Shown: piece after piece, positions 45,576-54,408 of the stretch
How the letters are laid out: the number at the start of each line of letters is the position of its first letter
Numbering within the stretch: the first letter of the stretch is position 1
Source of the DNA: Accumulibacter sp.
GTDB lineage: Bacteria > Pseudomonadota > Gammaproteobacteria > Burkholderiales > Rhodocyclaceae
Direction: 5' to 3'
Assembly (NCBI RefSeq): GCF_036625195.1
Contig: NZ_JAZKUG010000001.1
Location: forward strand, 62,001-126,000
Length of the DNA: 64,000 nt
Made by a program: the position numbers and the translations under genes
Notes under the pieces: generated by a model
The model's database searches: none
What the model was told of the DNA's origin: nothing
The model's input: only the letters and a program-made list of their open reading frames with translations

Positions 45576-48436
45576 GCGGCGGCGCCGGCGAACCGCACGC
45601 GGCGACCGTCGCCTTCACCCTCGACGGTCAGTGGCTGACGGCGCGCGCCGGCGAGAGCATTCTCGACGCCGCGCTGCGGCACGGCTTCGACATCCCGCAT
45701 CTGTGCCTCGGGCGCGGGCTGCGACCAGCCGGCAACTGTCGCGCTTGCGTCGTCGAGATCGACGGCGAGCGAGCCCTGGCCGCCAGCTGCTGCCGCGTGC
45801 CAACGCCCGGGATGAGCGTCCATGCGCGCAGCGAGCGGGCACGCCGGAGCCGCGACATGGTGCTCGAACTGCTGCTCGCCGAGATGCCCGCGAGTGGTCA
45901 CAAGTGGCTCGACGCCGACGGCACGCTGCCGCATGGCGAGCTGTCGGCGGCAGCGGCCCGCGCCGGCGTGCACGTCCGCCCGCAGCTGCAGGCGGACCGC
46001 CGGCCGCAGCCGCCGGCGGACGAATCCCACCCGGCGATGATCGTCAACCTCGACGCCTGCATCCAATGCACGCGCTGTGTCCGCGCCTGCCGCGAGACAC
46101 AGGTCAACGACGTCATCGGCTACGCCTGGCGCGGCGAGTCGACAAGGATCGTCTTCGACCTCGACGACCCGCTGGGCGAGAGCAGTTGCGTCGCCTGCGG
46201 CGAGTGCGTGCAGGCCTGTCCAACCGGCGCCCTCAGCGCCCGCTCGCGCGACGGCAGCCAGGTCGTCGACCGTCAGGTGGACACGGTATGCCCGTATTGC
46301 GGCGTCGGCTGCCTGATCACCTGCAACGTGCGTGACGAACGCATCGTCGGCGTCGATGGCCGCGACGGACCGGCCAACCGATCACGCCTGTGCGTCAAGG
46401 GCCGCTTCGGCCTCGACTACGTGCACCACCCGCAGCGCCTGACGCGGCCACTGATCCGCCTCGCCGGCGCCGCCAAGGATGCCGCTGCGGCAGCCTGCCC
46501 CGGCGACTGGCGCGCGCTGTTCCGCGAGGCGAGCTGGGAGGAAGCGCTGGCGCTGGCCAGCGGCCGCTTCCGGGAGCTGCGTGAACGGCACGGCGCCCGC
46601 ACGCTGGCCGGTTTCGGTTCGGCCAAGGGCAGCAACGAGGAGGCCTATCTGTTCCAGAAGCTGGTGCGGACCGGCTTCGGCAGCAACAACGTCGATCACT
46701 GCACCCGCCTCTGCCACGCTTCCAGCGTCACCGCGCTGCTCGAGGCGGTCGGCTCGGGTGCGGTCAGCAACCCGGTCAGCGACGTCCGGGACGCCGAGCT
46801 GATCTTCCTCATCGGCTGCAATCCGACGGTCAACCACCCGGTCGCCGCCACCTGGATGAAGAATGCCGCCCGACGCGGCGCGCGGATCGTCGTCGCCGAC
46901 CCGCGCGGCACCGACATCGGTCGCCACGCCTGGCGCCAGCTGCGCTTCCGTGCCGACAGCGATGTCGCCATGCTCAACGCGCTGATCCACACCGTCATCG
47001 ACGAGGGACTGGCCGACGCGGACTTCATCCGTCGGCGGGTCGAGAACTACGAAGCGCTGCGCGAGCAGGTGAAACGCTTCAGCCCGGAGGCGATGGCGCC
47101 CCTCTGCGGCATCCCGGCGGCGACGCTGCGCGAGGTGGCGCGCGCCTTCGCCCGTGCGCGCAGCGCAATGATCCTCTGGGGCATGGGCGTCAGCCAGCAT
47201 GTGCACGGCACCGACAACGCCCGCTGCCTGATCGCCCTGTGCGCGGTGACCGGCCAGATCGGCCGACCGGGAACGGGTCTGCACCCGCTGCGCGGACAGA
47301 ACAACGTGCAGGGAGCGAGCGACGCCGGCCTGATCCCGATGATGCTCCCCGGCTACCAGCGCATCAGCGACCCGGCGGCGCGGCGCCGCTTCGAGGACTT
47401 CTGGCGGCTGCCGCTGGATGAGCGGCCGGGCTACACCGTGGTCGAGATCCTCAACCTGGCGCTGGCCGCCGAGAGCGATCCGGACAAGGTGCGCGGCATG
47501 TACATCATGGGCGAGAACCCGGCCATGAGCGACCCCGACCTCAACCACGCACGGCAGGCCCTGGCCAGCCTGCGGCACCTCGTCGTCCAGGACCTCTTCA
47601 TGACCGAGACGGCCTGGCTGGCCGACGTCGTCCTGCCGGCATCGGCCTGGCTCGAGAAGACCGGCACCGTCACCAACACCGACCGCATGCTGCAACTCGG
47701 CCGGCGGGTGCTGCAGCCCCCCGGCGACGCCCGAGCCGACCTCTGGATCGTGCAACGTATGGCCCGCGGACTCGGCCTCGACTGGCACTACCCGGGCGAG
47801 GAATGCGGCGTCGCGGCAGTCTTCGAAGAGATGCGCCAGGCCATGCCGTCGCTGATCGGCGGCATCTCGTGGCAACGGCTGCAACAGCAGGGCAGCGTCA
47901 CCTACCCCTGCCTGGACGCCGACGATCCCGGCCAGCCGATCGTCTTCATCGACCGCTTCCCGACCGCCAGCGGCCGCCTGCGGCTGGTGCCGGCCGACTT
48001 GGTCAGCGCCGACGAGACGCCCGACGCCGATTACCCCTTCGTCCTCATCACCGGCCGCCAGCTCGAGCACTGGCACACCGGCAGCATGACCCGGCGGACA
48101 CGCGTGCTCGACGCGATCGAGCCGTTGCCGACGGTCGCGCTCAACGGCAGCGACATGGCTGCGCTGTCGCTGCGGCCGGGCGACCTGGTCACCGTGCAGT
48201 CGCGGCGCGGCGAGGTGGTCATGCATGCGCGCGCCGACGCGGGAACTCCGGCCGGTACGATGTTCATGCCCTTCGCCTACCACGAAGCGGCCGCCAACCT
48301 GTTGACCAACGCCGCTCTCGACCCGGCTGCGCGCATCCCCGAACTCAAGTACTGCGCCGTGCGGCTGCGGCGCGGCGGCCGCATCGGAGCGGCTACCGGC
48401 TACGCCCGGACGGCGCCGGACGCCGATGCCGACTGA
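45572..48436 (+). CDS. fdsA: Molybdenum formate dehydrogenase alpha subunit
   Basis: This 954-residue catalytic subunit oxidises formate to CO2 at a bis-MGD cofactor. The N-terminus is a NuoG-like [2Fe-2S] domain (CLGRGLRPAGNCRAC ... SCC). Two ferredoxin clusters follow (CIQCTRCVRACR and CVACGECVQACP), then the Moco-proximal cluster CPYCGVGCLITC. The active-site Cys is in NVDHCTRLCHASSV, where some relatives have selenocysteine; here it is Cys. The His-Cys3 cluster expected between the first two regions is absent: the segment reads PASGHKWLDADGTLPHGEL with no Cys. The C-terminal [10 protein letters not shown] segment is as in related oxidoreductases. It overlaps fdsC by 11 bases. Confidence 0.93.
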   Translation: MSGGAGEPHAATVAFTLDGQWLTARAGESILDAALRHGFDIPHLCLGRGLRPAGNCRACVVEIDGERALAASCCRVPTPGMSVHARSERARRSRDMVLELLLAEMPASGHKWLDADGTLPHGELSAAAARAGVHVRPQLQADRRPQPPADESHPAMIVNLDACIQCTRCVRACRETQVNDVIGYAWRGESTRIVFDLDDPLGESSCVACGECVQACPTGALSARSRDGSQVVDRQVDTVCPYCGVGCLITCNVRDERIVGVDGRDGPANRSRLCVKGRFGLDYVHHPQRLTRPLIRLAGAAKDAAAAACPGDWRALFREASWEEALALASGRFRELRERHGARTLAGFGSAKGSNEEAYLFQKLVRTGFGSNNVDHCTRLCHASSVTALLEAVGSGAVSNPVSDVRDAELIFLIGCNPTVNHPVAATWMKNAARRGARIVVADPRGTDIGRHAWRQLRFRADSDVAMLNALIHTVIDEGLADADFIRRRVENYEALREQVKRFSPEAMAPLCGIPAATLREVARAFARARSAMILWGMGVSQHVHGTDNARCLIALCAVTGQIGRPGTGLHPLRGQNNVQGASDAGLIPMMLPGYQRISDPAARRRFEDFWRLPLDERPGYTVVEILNLALAAESDPDKVRGMYIMGENPAMSDPDLNHARQALASLRHLVVQDLFMTETAWLADVVLPASAWLEKTGTVTNTDRMLQLGRRVLQPPGDARADLWIVQRMARGLGLDWHYPGEECGVAAVFEEMRQAMPSLIGGISWQRLQQQGSVTYPCLDADDPGQPIVFIDRFPTASGRLRLVPADLVSADETPDADYPFVLITGRQLEHWHTGSMTRRTRVLDAIEPLPTVALNGSDMAALSLRPGDLVTVQSRRGEVVMHARADAGTPAGTMFMPFAYHEAAANLLTNAALDPAARIPELKYCAVRLRRGGRIGAATGYARTAPDADAD

Positions 48437-49304
48437 GCGCGATCCCGGCCTGCCGCGACTGACGCGGGCGACGGCCAGCCTGACCCGGGAGATTCGCGTG
48501 CTCGACGCGGCGGGCGAGGAGCGCATGATGCGCATCCCGGTCGAGCGACCGCTGACCCTCTACGTCGACCGGCGCGAGCTGGTGACGCTGATGACGCTCG
48601 GCCAGTACCCGGAGTGGCTGGCGCTCGGCTACCTGCTCAACCAGCGGCTGCTCGACGACGCGCGGCAGGTGGCTTCGGTGACGGTCGACTGGTCGGTCGA
48701 CGCGGCTGCGCTGCGGACGCGCAACGGCCATGGCGGCAGCAAGGCACTGCGGACAGGCGGCGTACGCCCAGTGCTCGGCACCGGTTGCGCCCAGGGGACG
48801 ATGTTCGCCGAGCAGATGGCCGACCTCGCGACCCTGCGCCTGCCGGCCGTCGATCTGCCGCGCGTCGATCGGACGACGCTGCTGGCGGCACTCGAATGCA
48901 TGCGGGCACAGCCCAGCGTCTACCGCGAGGCCGGCTCGGTGCACGGCACGGCGCTCTGCCACGGCAGCGAGCTGCTGTTCTTCGTCGAGGACGTCGGCCG
49001 CCACAATGCCGTCGACACGGTCGCCGGCTGGATGGCGATGCACACCGTCGACGGCGGCGACAAGCTGCTGCTCACCACCGGCCGGCTGACCAGCGAGATG
49101 GTACTCAAGGCGGCACGCATGGGCGTGCCGACCGTGGTCTCGCGCAATGGCATCACCGCCATGGGTCATTCGCTCGCCGAGCGGCTCGGAATGACCCTGG
49201 TCGGACGCGCCGCCGGTGGGCGCTTTCTCTGTTACACCGGCGCCATTCGCTTCGACCACGCTCCGCCCGGCACCGCCGTGCCGCAGGCGCCGCCGCTGCG
49301 CTAG
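48426..49304 (+). CDS. fdsC: Formate dehydrogenase accessory protein FdsC/FdhD
   Basis: This 292-residue FdhD-family protein delivers a sulfurated bis-MGD cofactor to formate dehydrogenase. Family segments are IPVERPLTLYVDRREL, LGYLLNQRLL, GSVHGTALCHG, FVEDVGRHNAVDTVAG, TTGRLTSEMVLKAA and VVSRNGITAMG. At the site of the CxxC of E. coli FdhD it has GTGCAQGT, with only one Cys, as I recall for FdsC proteins of soluble formate dehydrogenases. It closes the operon; no fdsD-like gene follows. The 255 bases after it (49305-49559) show no further gene. Confidence 0.92.
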   Translation: MPTERDPGLPRLTRATASLTREIRVLDAAGEERMMRIPVERPLTLYVDRRELVTLMTLGQYPEWLALGYLLNQRLLDDARQVASVTVDWSVDAAALRTRNGHGGSKALRTGGVRPVLGTGCAQGTMFAEQMADLATLRLPAVDLPRVDRTTLLAALECMRAQPSVYREAGSVHGTALCHGSELLFFVEDVGRHNAVDTVAGWMAMHTVDGGDKLLLTTGRLTSEMVLKAARMGVPTVVSRNGITAMGHSLAERLGMTLVGRAAGGRFLCYTGAIRFDHAPPGTAVPQAPPLR

Positions 49305-49559
49305 CGGCTCCGGCACGCCCGCTACCCGCGGTGACACGGCCCGGCGGGCTGCACGCCGCGTGGCGACCAAGCCCGCTCCCGCACCGCGCTGTCGGTTTTC
49401 TTTACACCCACCGCCACGGGCGACCCCGAGTTCATCCCAACACGCTGTTGCAGTGCGTATTTCTGTTCCGGGACCAGTTCTTGCTTATCGCACTCGTTCG
49501 CATCCTGTGCGAACCATCTGCCGTCTCACCACCGCGTCATCAGCGAAAGGAATACAGTC

Positions 49560-50393
49560 ATGAACCTGATCTGCAAGTCCGCAGGCGCTCTTGCCGCCAT
49601 GCTGCTGGCCCCTGCGGCGAGCGCCGCCCTGATCGTCTTCGAGGCCGCCGGCACCAATGCCGCAGCCATCACCCCCACGCGCGATGCCTTTCGCGCGGCC
49701 GTCGGCGGCGGCACCACTGCCGGCGCCAATGGTTCCTTCGGCGGCCTTCGCCGCGAAATCAACTGGGATGGCGTGCCCGACAACCGCGCCGACGCCAACC
49801 CCCTGCCGGCCGACTTCTTCAACCTCAACTCGCCGCGCGGAGCGGTGTTCAGCACGCCCGGAACCGGTTTCCTGGTCAGTGCCAACGCCGGCCAGGCCGC
49901 ACCGATCCTGTTCGGCTTCCCGAACGACTTCCAGACCTTCAGCGCGCAACGACTGTTCACCGCCGTCGGCAGCAACATCACGGACGTCAGCTTCTTTGTC
50001 CCCGGGACGACGACGGCTGCCACGACGAGCGCTTTCGCTGCCATCTTCACCGATGTCGAGGTCGCTGGCCTGACGACGATGGAGTTCTTCGACGAGAGCG
50101 GGTCGTCGATCTTCGCACGCGACGTCCTCGTCGGCGGCAACCAGGGGTTGAGCTTCCTCGGCGCGGTTGCCGGTGCGGGGGAGCGGATCAGCCGCGTCCG
50201 ACTGACTTCCGGACTCAATACCATTGTCGCGAACGGTGTGCTCGGCAACCCCAACGACGATGTCGTCGTGATGGACGACTTTCTCTATGCCGAACCCAGC
50301 CGGTCCGTGCCGGAGCCATCCAGTCTGGCGCTCGCCGGCCTCGGCCTGCTGGCTGGCCTGGGCGGGCTGCGCCGCCGGCGGCAGGATACCTGA
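49560..50393 (+). CDS. PEP-CTERM sorting domain protein
   Basis: This 277-residue exported protein has a signal peptide (residues 1-22, KSAGALAAMLLAPAASAAL). It ends in the PEP-CTERM signal: VPEPSSLALAGLGLLAGLGG followed by RRRR. Exosortase cleaves such tails and anchors the protein to the envelope or releases it in exopolysaccharide-producing bacteria. The body is rich in Ala, Gly, Thr and Phe and contains no cysteine after the signal peptide; I do not recognise its fold. AAAGGA precedes the ATG. The exosortase gene is not in the window. Confidence 0.92.
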   Translation: MNLICKSAGALAAMLLAPAASAALIVFEAAGTNAAAITPTRDAFRAAVGGGTTAGANGSFGGLRREINWDGVPDNRADANPLPADFFNLNSPRGAVFSTPGTGFLVSANAGQAAPILFGFPNDFQTFSAQRLFTAVGSNITDVSFFVPGTTTAATTSAFAAIFTDVEVAGLTTMEFFDESGSSIFARDVLVGGNQGLSFLGAVAGAGERISRVRLTSGLNTIVANGVLGNPNDDVVVMDDFLYAEPSRSVPEPSSLALAGLGLLAGLGGLRRRRQDT

Positions 50394-50555
50394 CGCGCCG
50401 TAGCGGCGAGCCACGTGCCCGTTGCGTGAGCGTGCTCAACTGATCGCCGCCACGGAACGGGCAGAACGCCCGGCGCTCCCGCCGCCGCACGCCTACGTGC
50501 GGCATGTCCCCGGTCGTCGTTGACGAAGCGCTGCCGGCCGTTTCCTGTCGACTGG

Positions 50556-50993
50556 TCATGAGCCTTGCGCCAGGCCGAGTTCCAGAGCCGGCCCGAGGCG
50601 CTGTGCGTTGACGCCCTGCCTGCGATCCAGGGTAGCAAATCGCCGAACGCCCAGATCCTGCGCGACGGCAATATGCAGGGCGTCTGCGCCGCGAAGCCCC
50701 TGCTCGAAATCATCCACCAGTACCGCCGCTGAGCGGTAGGCAACACGCGAGACGGGTACCAGCGTCAGGCCGCCGGCACCGGGTCGTTCGAACAAAACCA
50801 GCACGTCACTGGCCTGCCGGCGGAGCAGTTGGCCGCTTCGGGTCTTGAGGGCAATGGCGCTGTGGAACTCGGTCAATGTCCAGTCAGCACTGACCGGGGT
50901 CTCGGAGAGATTTTCGAACCACCGTTCCACCCGGGCCGTTCCTGTCTCCGGTGTCAACAAGGCCACCCAGACGCTGGCGTCAGCGTAGATCAT
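50556..50993 (-). CDS. PIN-domain toxin (VapC-like RNase)
   Basis: This 145-residue protein has the PIN pattern of metal-binding acids: Asp5 in YADASVWVALL, Glu in TLTEFHSAI, Asp in LRGADALHIAVA and a final Asp in FATLDRRQG. VapC toxins cut tRNA or rRNA and are held inactive by the partner antitoxin. The start codon shares one base with the stop of the antitoxin gene upstream, a typical toxin-antitoxin layout. The 162 bases between it and the PEP-CTERM gene hold no gene. Confidence 0.88.
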   Translation of the reverse strand: MIYADASVWVALLTPETGTARVERWFENLSETPVSADWTLTEFHSAIALKTRSGQLLRRQASDVLVLFERPGAGGLTLVPVSRVAYRSAAVLVDDFEQGLRGADALHIAVAQDLGVRRFATLDRRQGVNAQRLGPALELGLAQGS

Positions 50994-51247
50994 CAGAAGC
51001 GATCGGATTCCAGCATGGCCTCGACAACCTGTTCGCCCATCGGCAGATGGGCGCGCAGTGCCTGCACCTGTTTCACGAATGCCGTCTTGTCAAACAGCTC
51101 CACCGGCAAGGGGCGCAGGCACAGATCGCCCGTCGTCGTGACTTCGATTTCCAGAGCATCGCCGGCCTTGAGATGCGCCTGACGGGCGCACTCGCCAGGA
51201 ATGCGTACCGCTAGGCTATTGCCCCACTTGGCCAGATGTACCTTCAT
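50993..51247 (-). CDS. AbrB/MazE-family antitoxin
   Basis: This 84-residue DNA-binding antitoxin has a swapped-hairpin AbrB domain (VHLAKWGNSLAVRIPGECARQAHLKAGDALEIEV in adjoining parts) and a C-terminal tail that should bind the toxin (MGEQVVEAMLESDRF). The ATG at 51247 has a GGAGG site; a GTG at 51262 would add 5 residues. A partly symmetric sequence, TGTATAGCCGCGTATCTACA (51265-51284), lies just upstream and could be an autorepression site. The pair sits at the left border of the mobile element region. Confidence 0.87.
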   Translation of the reverse strand: MKVHLAKWGNSLAVRIPGECARQAHLKAGDALEIEVTTTGDLCLRPLPVELFDKTAFVKQVQALRAHLPMGEQVVEAMLESDRF

Positions 51248-51381
51248 GCGCCGGTCCTCCACGATGTATAGCCGCGTATCTACAATATCATGCCGGGCCG
51301 ATCCTGAACTTCGAGCGCGGCTTGGAACGCTGCGAAGTTTGCCGCGCTGCCGAAGTCAGTCCCGGCGCCGGCAACCCAGGC

Positions 51382-51391
51382 GCAGCTGGCG
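51382..51391. repeat. 10-bp target duplication of the IS4-type element (left copy)
   Basis: GCAGCTGGCG lies directly outside the left inverted repeat and is repeated exactly at 55580-55589, directly outside the right one. This shows that the element arrived by transposition and that its outer borders are intact. Confidence 0.92.
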
Positions 51392-51421
51392 CAATCCTCA
51401 CAAGTTAGCATATAGGCATAA

Positions 51422-52478
51422 TCACTTATAGGCGTGCGACAGGTGCGGTTTCGGCTGCGGTTTTCGCGGTTGGGAGCGATTGGGGACGAACTTCTGGAGG
51501 TTCAGGGCGATTTCCTCGAGGATGGGCTTGAGGCGGCGAGTGGTGGCGGTTGCAGCCAGGAGCCAACGACCGATCTGTCGCTTGATCTTGTCGATTTCCA
51601 AGGTGCGGTTGATCTTGTAGGACGAACCGGGGTCGAGAAGGGTGTGGGTCGCGACATAGGCGGCCAGTGCGTTGAGGTTGTCGAAGACCGCCTTGGCGCC
51701 GAAATCCTGGCGCGCCGCATGCCAGGACAAGCCGGAGGTATGTTCCAGTTGCAGCCGGTGCTTGATCCGTTTGAACGCCTCTTCGATTCGCCAGCGGCCG
51801 TGGTACAGCTCGGCAAACGCGGCGGCGGGAAAGGTCACTGGATCGAGGAGCGAGGTCATCACCACATGCACCCGTCCGTTCGGTGTCGTCACCCGCACCA
51901 AGCGAACCGTGGTCGGCGTGGCCGGGCATTCATAGTCCTCGGCATCACGGGCATTGGGCGCGCGCAAGACGACGACCTGCTCGCTTCGACCGGACTGCAG
52001 GAACTCGCGTACCACTTTGAATCCTTGAGACAAATCGCAGCGGATGCAGAAGGGGATGCGACGTGCCGTCAGCGCCGACACCAGCCAACGACATGGAAAG
52101 CCGCGGTCCATCACGAGCACATCGTCGGAGCGCAGACAATCGATCGCCTCGAAGAACATCTGACGCTCATCGGACAAAGGCTCATGCAGGCGGAAGTTCA
52201 GGAACAGCTCGATCCCCGGCAGGTAGAGGCCGAAAGCCATGCCTGTGACGATCGACCGGACGTTGTCCTTCATCATCGTCAGGCGAACCGCGCTGCCATC
52301 CACAGCGACCACCCGAAAGCCTCTCCAGCGCGGGATCGGCAAGTGTTCCTCCACCAGTCCCATCAGGTGCTGATTGACCTCGCCGAACACCAGCGCGTTG
52401 ATCTTGTAACGTGCCTGGTAGAAGGCTTGAGCGGTGACCTCACGGACCGAGTCGGCGCGATTGCGCAGGTTGGCGAAG
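51422..52478 (-). pseudogene. IS4-family transposase, C-terminal part
   Basis: This is the 3' portion of a transposase gene cut by the IS21-family insertion at 52479. The frame reads from FANLRNRADSVREV through VVAVDGSAVRL (first catalytic Asp), DDVLVMDRGFPCRWL (second Asp) and the YREK-like motif YHGRWRIEEAFKRIKHRLQLE, written here in two parts: YHGRWRIEEAF and KRIKHRL. All DDE residues are present. The gene has no start of its own; a GTG at 52390 opens the longest isolated frame, but translation from it would lack the N-terminal third of the DNA-binding region. Its other half is at 55281-55472. Confidence 0.9.
52473..52478. repeat. 6-bp target duplication of the IS21-type element (left copy)
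   Basis: GCGAAG directly precedes the left TGTCA end and recurs at 55281-55286 directly after the right TGACA end. Removing the element and one copy restores the IS4 transposase sequence SELDQFFANLRNR in frame. Confidence 0.93.
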
Positions 52479-52485
52479 TGTCAGC

Positions 52486-52604
52486 GATCGGCACATTGGA
52501 GCCACTTGAGGATCGGCGTATAGGGTCCAGCGCATGATCGGCGTAATGGAGCCAGGCCATGATCGGCATATGGGATCCACACGATGATCGGCGTATTGGG
52601 GCCA
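52486..52604 (+). repeat. Five 19-bp iterons at the left end of the IS21-type element
   Basis: Copies related to GATCGGCGTAATGGAGCCA begin at 52486, 52511, 52536, 52561 and 52586, exactly 25 bases apart. Multiple terminal repeats are known for IS21 and bind the IstA transposase. Copies differ mainly at positions 8-15. Confidence 0.93.
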
Positions 52605-52687
52605 CGGGCCCTGAAGAAGTAAGCAACGGGCATTTCGGATTTCACCGATTCAACGCTACCCTCGGCGACTTTTTTCCGAGGGAAGTG

Positions 52688-54235
52688 ATGAGTAAAAGGA
52701 AGATCGAAATGCACCACTATCGACAAGCCCTGCTGCGTATGCGGCAAGGCGACTCTGATCGCGACATTTCCCGAAGTGGCCTCATGGGGCGGCGGACAGC
52801 AGCCAGTCTACGAACCCTGGCCAGCGCACGCGGTTGGCTCGCCGGCGACTTGGCCGCCCCCGACGATGCGACGATTGCCGAAGGGCTGGCGCCCGCCAGG
52901 CGCGCGGCCACCACCGTTTCCAGTCTCGAAGCGCATCGAGAACGCATCGCGGCTTGGCTGGGTCAAGGCGTTTCCGGCGTCGTCATTCACACGGTGCTCA
53001 AGCGCGAACACGACTATACCGGCAGCTACTCGGCGGTACGCCGGATGCTCGGCACGTTGAAACGGGCGATCCCGCCACAGACCACCGTCCGCCTGAGCTT
53101 CGCCCCCGGCGAAGCGGCCCAGGTCGATTTCGGTGCCGGCCCGTTCCTGGAGCACCCGGCCGGTGGGCCACGCCGCACCTGGGCCTTCGTCATGACGCTT
53201 TGCTTCTCGCGGCACCAGTACGTCGAGTTTGTCTGGGACCAGACGGTGGCGACCTGGCTCGGCTGTCATCGTCGCGCCTTCGAATGGTTCGCCGCCGTTC
53301 CGGCACGACTCATCATCGACAACGCCAAGTGCGCGATCATCAAGGCGTGCATCCATGACCCGCAGGTTCAACGCTCGTATGCCGATTGCGCCGAGGGCTA
53401 CGGCTTCAAGATCGATGCCTGCCCGCCACATGATCCGCAAAAAAAAGGCATCGTCGAGTCGGGGGTGAAATACCTCAAGGGCAACTTTCTGCCGCTCAAG
53501 ACCTTCCTCGATCTGGCCGATCTCAATCGCCAAGCCAAAGCCTGGGTCATGGACGAAGCCGGCACCCGCCGGCATGGCACCACCGGCGAGGCGCCGACCG
53601 ATCTCTTCGCGCTTGAGCGTGCGGTCCTTCTGCCGCTTCCCGGCGTGGCGCCGGACCTCGGCGTCTGGTCGCAGGCGACCGTTCACCCCGACTGCCATAT
53701 CCAGTTCGAGCGCGCCTACTATTCCGTCTCGTTCACCTTGGTCGGCAAGCGTCTCTGGTTCAAGGCCAGCGACGGCATGGTGACGATTTATCATGAGTTC
53801 AAGCCCGTCGCCGCGCATGCCCGAGCGTTCAAGGCCGGTGAGCGGCGGACCGTCAAGGATCATCTGCCGCCCGACGCCCGAGCCTTCTTTGCCCATGACC
53901 GAGCGTGGTGCGTGGAGCAGGCAGTACGGGTTGGGCCGGCCTGCGCCGCGTTGATCGAGCGTCTGCTCGCCGACCGCATCGTTGAACGACTGCGTGCGGC
54001 ACAAGGCGTGCTGCATTTGCAGAAATCCTACCCCGCCACCCGCCTGGACGCCGCGTGCGCCCGGGCCCTGGCGCATGAGTCGCCCTTCTACCGCACGGTG
54101 AAGACGATTCTGGCCGGCGGTCATGACTTGCGGGCCGACACCTGGGCGGCAACCGCGCCCGAGCCCACTCCGCATTCGGGGCGCTTTGCCCGCAATGCCG
54201 CCAGTTTGTTTGCGGCATCGACCACGGTGCAGTGA
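52688..54235 (+). CDS. istA: IS21-family transposase IstA
   Basis: This 515-residue transposase cuts and joins the element ends. The N-terminus has a helix-turn-helix (YRQALLRMRQGDSDRDISRS). The catalytic core is a DDE integrase fold: PGEAAQVDFGAGPF holds the first Asp, ARLIIDNAKCAIIKA the second, and HDPQKKGIVESGVKYLKGNFL, in adjoining parts, the Glu. The ATG at 52688 is chosen because IstA similarity starts at MSKRKIEMHHYRQ; the open frame upstream runs through the terminal repeats. It is followed by istB after a 173-base gap. Confidence 0.95.
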   Translation: MSKRKIEMHHYRQALLRMRQGDSDRDISRSGLMGRRTAASLRTLASARGWLAGDLAAPDDATIAEGLAPARRAATTVSSLEAHRERIAAWLGQGVSGVVIHTVLKREHDYTGSYSAVRRMLGTLKRAIPPQTTVRLSFAPGEAAQVDFGAGPFLEHPAGGPRRTWAFVMTLCFSRHQYVEFVWDQTVATWLGCHRRAFEWFAAVPARLIIDNAKCAIIKACIHDPQVQRSYADCAEGYGFKIDACPPHDPQKKGIVESGVKYLKGNFLPLKTFLDLADLNRQAKAWVMDEAGTRRHGTTGEAPTDLFALERAVLLPLPGVAPDLGVWSQATVHPDCHIQFERAYYSVSFTLVGKRLWFKASDGMVTIYHEFKPVAAHARAFKAGERRTVKDHLPPDARAFFAHDRAWCVEQAVRVGPACAALIERLLADRIVERLRAAQGVLHLQKSYPATRLDAACARALAHESPFYRTVKTILAGGHDLRADTWAATAPEPTPHSGRFARNAASLFAASTTVQ

Positions 54236-54408
54236 GCGCCGCGCTGTTCTCCATGGCTGAATCCGGCACTCTGCCGTCTTCAGCCACGGCGAAGCGTATC
54301 TCCCGCGTCCGGGCGTCAAGGTTTCGCTGCGCCGGGCGTTGCCCGACCTTGACCCCCGGCCGCGGGAATTCCAGGCCCTCCGGCCTATGTCAACCTGAAG
54401 GACTGATC

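Noticed and set aside
51422..52390. A complete small transposase gene
   Set aside because: It is the C-terminal part of an IS4 transposase whose N-terminal part lies at 55281-55472, on the other side of the IS21 insertion.
52486..52604. Evenly spaced repeats suggesting a CRISPR array
   Set aside because: The spacing is 25 bp with only 6-bp gaps, the copies are imperfect, and an inverted set lies at the other end of the element. These are IS21 terminal iterons. No CRISPR array is seen in the window.
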